Below, piece by piece: positions 63,178 through 64,000 of a DNA stretch of 64,000 nucleotides. The translations under genes and the position numbers were made by a program. The DNA lies in the NCBI GenBank assembly GCA_963734955.1, contig CAVTJO010000016.1:62001-126000 (forward strand), given 5' to 3'. Origin of the DNA: UBA11986 sp963734955. Lineage in GTDB: Bacteria; Bacteroidota; Ignavibacteria; UBA10030; UBA6906. Position 1 is the stretch's first letter. Each line of letters opens with the position of its first letter. Under the pieces are notes generated by a model. It was given only the letters and a program-made list of their open reading frames with translations, did not search any database and was not told where the DNA came from.

Positions 63178-64000
63178 TCAGGCGCGCTTCAAGGTGATCT
63201 TTGTGATTTCGGGAGGACAGTTGATTCGCACAGGCAACCCGACGGTCCCGATGCCACGACTCACGTACATGTGCGTATTGCGCTCCCTGTACTTTCCCCA
63301 AACGTATTTGGAAACAAGACTCGAAGGTGCAATCACCACGTCACCGAACCTACCCAGAACAATCTGCCCTCCGTGTGTATGGCCGCTGAGTACAAGGTCA
63401 ATGTTCTTGTCTGCCGCTTCTTCAAGATAGTACGGTCGATGACAAAGCAGCACTTTGGGGATCTCCCGCCCCGTTTGCCCGATTGCTTCATCCAGCTTGA
63501 TGGGTGCCCGGTTGCTGAACCCCACATCATCCACACCGAGCAAGTAGAACCCGGAACCATTCTTCTCGATCAGCACCTTATCATTGCGAAGCATTTTGAT
63601 GCCACACGCATCAACCTCGTTCGCCACCTTGTCCGCGCCCGCGTAGAAATCATGGTTGCCTAACACTCCGTACACCCCGAGAGGGGCTCTCAACACATGA
63701 AACGCTTCAACAAAGGGATACACCTCGTGGTAGTCGGAGGTCACAAAATCGCCCGGCACCACAATAAGGTCTGCGTTCATCGAGTTAACGAGGCGGGCAT
63801 AATTGTCCATCTCTCCTTTGGACATGAAGATACTGGAATGGATATCGCTCGCCAATGCAATCGTGAATCCATCGAGTGGCTCCGGAAGGTTTGGTAACAC
63901 AAACTCCGCCGACGTGACATCGCATTCGTTCCTTTCCAGAAACATCCCGTAGGCGGTCCCGCCGAATGATACGGCACTCAGACCGTACATGCCACGTCGC
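63178..64000 (-). CDS. Metallophosphoesterase, N terminus beyond the window
   Basis: Calcineurin-like phosphoesterase of the YkuE/YaeI type. Metal motifs: ASDIHSS (D-x-H), VPGDFVTSDY (GD), LGNHDFYAG (GNHD), LCHRPYY and SGHTHGGQIVLG (GHxH). An ATG at 63990 gives 270 residues, but the frame stays open to the edge with RRG before it, resembling the twin-arginine or membrane leader (RR...GxxxYG) of this subfamily. So it is probably truncated by the window. Substrate may be a lipid phosphate such as UDP-diacylglucosamine-like or other phosphoester. Confidence 0.85.
   Translation of the reverse strand, partial: RRGMYGLSAVSFGGTAYGMFLERNECDVTSAEFVLPNLPEPLDGFTIALASDIHSSIFMSKGEMDNYARLVNSMNADLIVVPGDFVTSDYHEVYPFVEAFHVLRAPLGVYGVLGNHDFYAGADKVANEVDACGIKMLRNDKVLIEKNGSGFYLLGVDDVGFSNRAPIKLDEAIGQTGREIPKVLLCHRPYYLEEAADKNIDLVLSGHTHGGQIVLGRFGDVVIAPSSLVSKYVWGKYRERNTHMYVSRGIGTVGLPVRINCPPEITKITLKRA

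Noticed and set aside
1..64000. CRISPR arrays, tRNA or rRNA genes, insertion sequences
   Set aside because: No regularly spaced direct repeats, no cloverleaf with T-loop consensus, and no transposase or integrase frame was found by reading; a covariance-model scan was not possible.

Overview
The window looks like one contiguous bacterial chromosome segment of moderate GC from the Bacteroidota/Chlorobiota side of the FCB group, most plausibly an Ignavibacteria-like lineage. The clues are two relics of type IX secretion C-terminal sorting domains, three tandem FN3/propeller lipoproteins of a kind I associate with Ignavibacteria, a bacillithiol gene (bshC), and a Rieske/cytochrome b/multiheme cytochrome c module beside an A-type oxidase. 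Unlike typical Bacteroidetes, it shows textbook TTGACA-N17-TATATT promoters and clear Shine-Dalgarno sites. The lineage call is inference.

Layout. 0-14.6 kb (+): coaE (partial), argD, an outer-membrane barrel, nadB, purF, a CDP-alcohol phosphatidyltransferase, ftsY, mutL, methylmalonyl-CoA mutase large subunit, a DUF362 protein and an EamA transporter, separated by short repeat-rich gaps. 14.8-20.0 kb (+): three tandem lipoprotein paralogues with sorting-domain debris after the first and third. 20.2-25.4 kb (+): acyP, ispF, DedA, PAP2, lnt, threonine aldolase, thioesterase. 25.5-34.7 kb (+): the translation/RNA block rimP-nusA-infB-rbfA-truB-ribF-rpsO-pnp, closed by a strong terminator. bshC faces it on the minus strand.

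36.9-49.6 kb (+): a respiratory supercluster. Rieske protein, split cytochrome b, an octaheme cytochrome c and a cupredoxin-like protein are followed by cytochrome oxidase subunits I, III, IV and II, two small membrane ORFs, heme A synthase, heme O synthase and a DUF420 protein. The gene order suggests quinol-to-oxygen electron flow with the octaheme protein standing in for cytochrome c1/c. 49.9-54.7 kb (-): a nucleoside salvage operon (cdd, tdk, nupC, NCS2-like permease, purine nucleoside phosphorylase). 54.8-64.0 kb (-): a tightly packed, unrecognised operon with two radical SAM enzymes (one B12-binding type), a methyltransferase, an amidohydrolase, an SGNH protein, a GT87-like membrane protein, a flippase and a metallophosphoesterase. 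It is the best candidate here for an undescribed pathway.

A caution for any user: at least 15 single-base frameshifts interrupt otherwise well-conserved plus-strand genes (outer-membrane protein, pgsA, a lipoprotein, PAP2, rimP, infB, truB, pnp, coxIII). Fourteen of them add one base, mostly in short homopolymers. This is more likely sequencing or assembly error than biology. I saw no tRNA, rRNA, CRISPR array, insertion sequence or replication origin.
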